Shown: positions 61,856-64,000 of the stretch, one piece after another
Layout of the letters: each line of letters starts with the position of its first letter
How positions within the stretch are numbered: the first letter of the stretch is position 1
Origin: CAZTHL01 sp964613585
GTDB lineage: Bacteria; Pseudomonadota; Alphaproteobacteria; DSM-16000; Inquilinaceae
DNA: 64,000 bases
NCBI GenBank assembly: GCA_964613585.1
Contig: CAZTHL010000002.1
Location: 75,942 to 139,941 of the forward strand
Direction: 5' to 3'
Translations under genes and position numbers: made by a program
Notes under the pieces: model-generated
The model's input: only the letters and a program-made list of their open reading frames with translations
What the model was told of the DNA's origin: nothing
Databases searched by the model: none

Positions 61856-62575
61856 ATGACGCGCGAGCAGGACCATCCGTCCGGGACCGGGACCGACGGC
61901 GGCGAGGCCTCGGATGCCGGAACCGCCCCTCCCCGGCCCGCGACCGAGGCGGAGATGGCGGCGAACGTTCGCGCCTCCGCCGACCAGGCCGCCGCCATCC
62001 TGGAGCATCTGGGCCGTTCTCTGGAGGCCGCCGGCTTCGCGCGGTCGGTGGAGACCTACCGCCGGATGGCCGACACCCTGGTCGGTCAGCGGCTTTGGTG
62101 GGAAGGGCGCGGCGATCAGGCGACCGAGGCGGCCTTCGCCCGCCTTTCCGCGGAGGCCGGCCGCATCTACGGGGTGCTGCACCCTTATGCGCAGCTCATG
62201 GCGAAAATGGCTGCGCTCGGCCCGGCCGCATCGGCAGACCCCGCCGCGCCAGGCGACAGGACCGCGGCCAAGGCGGGCGCCGGCGGCCGGGACCCCACCC
62301 GCCGGAAGCGGCAACGCGACGGCACGGCGGTCGGTCACGCTCCGGTCGCGGCAGCGGCCGAAAGCGGGCCTGAGGGCGCGCCCCCGCGCGATGCCGCCGC
62401 CCTGATCGCGACACTCGAGCAGCACGGGCCCAAGCTCAGCGCCAGCCGGCTGCGCGCGCTTGTCCAACTCGACCGCAAGCGCTTCGACGCGGCGCTCGAT
62501 CAGGCCGGCCGCGGCGGCGCGGTGCGCGTCGCCAGCGTCGGCGGCCGACGGGTGGTGCGGCTGGGCGGATCCTGA
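61856..62575 (+). CDS. Uncharacterised helical protein with winged-helix-like C-terminus (cassette)
   Basis: A 239-residue protein. An acidic low-complexity start precedes a helical domain (about residues 31-122, ASADQAAAILEHLGRSL...YRRMADTLVGQRLWW), a disordered Ala/Arg-rich linker (123-178, with RRKRQR), and a compact C-terminal segment (180-238) of helices and a beta wing, LIATLEQHGPKLSASRLRAL...VRVASVGGRRVVRL, that resembles winged helix folds. It may bind nucleic acid or act as an adaptor. It starts one base after the third gene, so it belongs to the operon. Confidence 0.6.
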   Translation: MTREQDHPSGTGTDGGEASDAGTAPPRPATEAEMAANVRASADQAAAILEHLGRSLEAAGFARSVETYRRMADTLVGQRLWWEGRGDQATEAAFARLSAEAGRIYGVLHPYAQLMAKMAALGPAASADPAAPGDRTAAKAGAGGRDPTRRKRQRDGTAVGHAPVAAAAESGPEGAPPRDAAALIATLEQHGPKLSASRLRALVQLDRKRFDAALDQAGRGGAVRVASVGGRRVVRLGGS

Positions 62576-62674
62576 GCCCCGCGGCCCGCCCCAGCCGGCC
62601 CCGCGCGGGACACGATTTCAAGAGGCGGCCGCGGACGGCCGAGCCGGACGAGCGACCGCCACGGGAGACACGAG

Positions 62675-63532
62675 ATGGCAGAGCGTCCCTGGACTGGAAA
62701 ATATCTGCGCGGCATGGACGACGTGCGCACAGACTGGATGCGCCAGCTGATTCGCGAGGACCCGCGTGATGCCCGGCGTTCGCTCGATTTCATGAACTTC
62801 GCCTTCTATGTGCAGGAAACGGCCGACGCCGCGATTTGGGACACCCAGGACGAGAAGCGCCGCGATCGGATGCGCGACGAGTTCCGGGAATGCATGCGTG
62901 AGGGCTGGGGCGTCGGCGCCGACGACATGTACGAGGCGCTGAAGCATCTGAAGCGGAACGGCAACCGCTGGCGTGACGAGGACACGGCGAAGTACTGGCA
63001 CCGCTCTGGCAAGCCCCAGCTCTACGAGGGCGCCCACGGGTTCGTATGCGCCGATGCCTGCGTCACCTTCGTGCAGGCGGTGGAGGATCGGCTCGGCGCG
63101 CTGGAGGAGATCGCCCGCGGCCATCTCAGGTACACCAAGGAGATTCGGAAGGCGGCCGAGCGGGACGACTGGAAGTCCATCGGCAAGGCGGTCGACCGCG
63201 TGAAGTCGCTGGCCTTCGACGCCGAGCCCTATCTCTGGTCGCCGACCCGAACCGAGCGCTATCTGGCTCGGGTCAAGACGTACAGCGACTGGATCTCGCG
63301 GTTCCACACCGGCGCCACGCGAGCGGTTCAGCTGCGCACCCTCGGGCTTTCCAACGCCGAGTCGATCGGCTTGGCGGCAGGCGCCACGATCCTCGATTTT
63401 GTGCCGATCCTCGGCAATCTCTACGGCGCCGCGGTCGACTGGGCGATCGGCTTCATGCCGCGCTGGAAGCAGTTCATGGATGACTACCATCACCGCCTGG
63501 ACATGGCCTCAAAGGGCGTGATCGTGCGGTAA
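62675..63532 (+). CDS. Uncharacterised cassette protein with C-terminal hydrophobic hairpin
   Basis: A 285-residue protein with no recognised family. The first 220 residues are charged, helical and rich in aromatic residues, with a CADAC motif near 125-129. Residues about 228-262 form two hydrophobic segments around DFVPILGNLYGAA, similar in look to the pre-toxin or membrane-inserting hairpins of polymorphic toxins. A short basic tail follows. No signal peptide. A purine-rich site precedes the ATG. It ends the cassette; a role as effector is only inference. Confidence 0.6.
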   Translation: MAERPWTGKYLRGMDDVRTDWMRQLIREDPRDARRSLDFMNFAFYVQETADAAIWDTQDEKRRDRMRDEFRECMREGWGVGADDMYEALKHLKRNGNRWRDEDTAKYWHRSGKPQLYEGAHGFVCADACVTFVQAVEDRLGALEEIARGHLRYTKEIRKAAERDDWKSIGKAVDRVKSLAFDAEPYLWSPTRTERYLARVKTYSDWISRFHTGATRAVQLRTLGLSNAESIGLAAGATILDFVPILGNLYGAAVDWAIGFMPRWKQFMDDYHHRLDMASKGVIVR

Positions 63533-64000
63533 CCGGCGCGGCCAATGCGCGTGAAGCAAGCCGGGCGGCCTGACTTCAAGCGGCGTCACCGATCGAAAAG
63601 CCGAACAAGGCCAGTGTCGTGGTTTGGGGCCCATTGTACTGTGAGCCATGACCAATCACTCCTCCATGCGGACTCCGCGACAAGCCGAGTGGAGGTCCGG
63701 CGGCAGAGAATCCCGAGTCCCCGTCGGATCGGGATCCACTGGAGGCGGTAAAGCGTTTCCGACTGACCCGGAACCGGCAGCGGCAAGCGTCACTCCCCAA
63801 GCTTCCGTCCTCAACAGGCCTTCCGCCCTCAAGAAGCGGCGGGTTGTCGCTGTAGGCCGGGCTGGGGTCCGGCCTGATGAGGGTCGCCTCGGTGAGGCTG
63901 GATCCCGACCCTGAGGCCGGCCGCGCTCAACGGGCCCGCCCGATCGCTTCGGTGTACACGCTCCTTGACCCAACTTCAACAGTGCGTCCGGAACAATGCA
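63533..64000. other. Right-hand end, no gene recognised
   Basis: About 470 nt without a supported gene. Short open frames lack domains or codon bias. It contains the CTAG-family hairpin listed at 63749-63780. Confidence 0.5.
63749..63780. repeat. Palindromic element (copy 6, degenerate)
   Basis: TAAAGCGTTTCC (TAA in place of TAG) followed by hairpin TTCCG-actgacc-CGGAA (63757-63773) and ACCGGCAG. It matches the other copies in AGCGTTTCC and hairpin position. Confidence 0.5.

Overview
The window looks like chromosome from a GC-rich alphaproteobacterium, most likely of a Rhodospirillales or Geminicoccales type. The evidence is gene content and order: a fused ispDF, an E1-beta PdhB with its own lipoyl domain, a ntrB-ntrC-ntrY-ntrX-trkA-dat-hfq-hflX run, hspQ, lipA next to a Coq10/RatA-like gene, and tpiA-secG-pyrG-kdsA-eno-ftsB-pdhABC. 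All assignments come from reading translated proteins and motifs; no database search was run.

Layout. Positions 1-6.9 kb hold a trp region on the minus strand (ppiD, trpE, then trpG running off the left edge). It is split by a plus-strand copper module (CopZ-like protein, CopA ATPase, CueR) with a textbook CueR operator. Positions 7.1-19 kb carry central metabolism and envelope genes on the plus strand: triosephosphate isomerase, SecG, CTP synthase, KDO8P synthase, enolase, FtsB, the pyruvate dehydrogenase complex with an inserted chorismate mutase, and lipoamide dehydrogenase. Positions 19-24.5 kb hold hspQ, lipA, a Coq10-like gene, then DUF429, cinA, pgpA and ispDF on the minus strand. Positions 24.8-38.2 kb carry the nitrogen/redox two-component cluster NtrBC-NtrYX, TrkA, a D-amino-acid transaminase, Hfq, HflX, an inositol-monophosphatase-like protein, MazG (minus) and a secreted or anchored alpha/beta hydrolase. 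A 25-bp tandem repeat interrupted by a 100-N assembly gap follows. Positions 38.5-47.5 kb form a minus-strand run of replication, translation and cell-wall genes: MBL hydrolase, TatD, MetG, HolB, Tmk, DacC, RlpA, YdcF-like, MtgA.

The accessory part is 47.6-64 kb. It has a frameshifted small gene, tRNA-Ser(UGA), an orphan NuoA-like gene beside a decayed NuoB-like fragment, an HD hydrolase, an orphan phnM plus a 2H phosphodiesterase, and a DsbA/FrnE-like protein. Next is a compact operon in which a TRAP transporter (dctPQM) leads directly into 5-oxoprolinase pxpABC. Last is a five-gene plus-strand cassette of unknown function (59,987-63,532).

That terminal cassette is the best candidate for an undescribed system. 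It encodes three proteins on one DUF2589-like plan, a helical protein with a winged-helix-like tail, and a last protein with a hydrophobic hairpin resembling those next to toxin domains. Its upstream DNA is visibly poorer in GC. A second genome-scale feature is a family of small palindromic CTAG-ended elements, several of which supply the TAG stop codon of the gene they abut (cinA, rlpA, the HD gene, pxpC).
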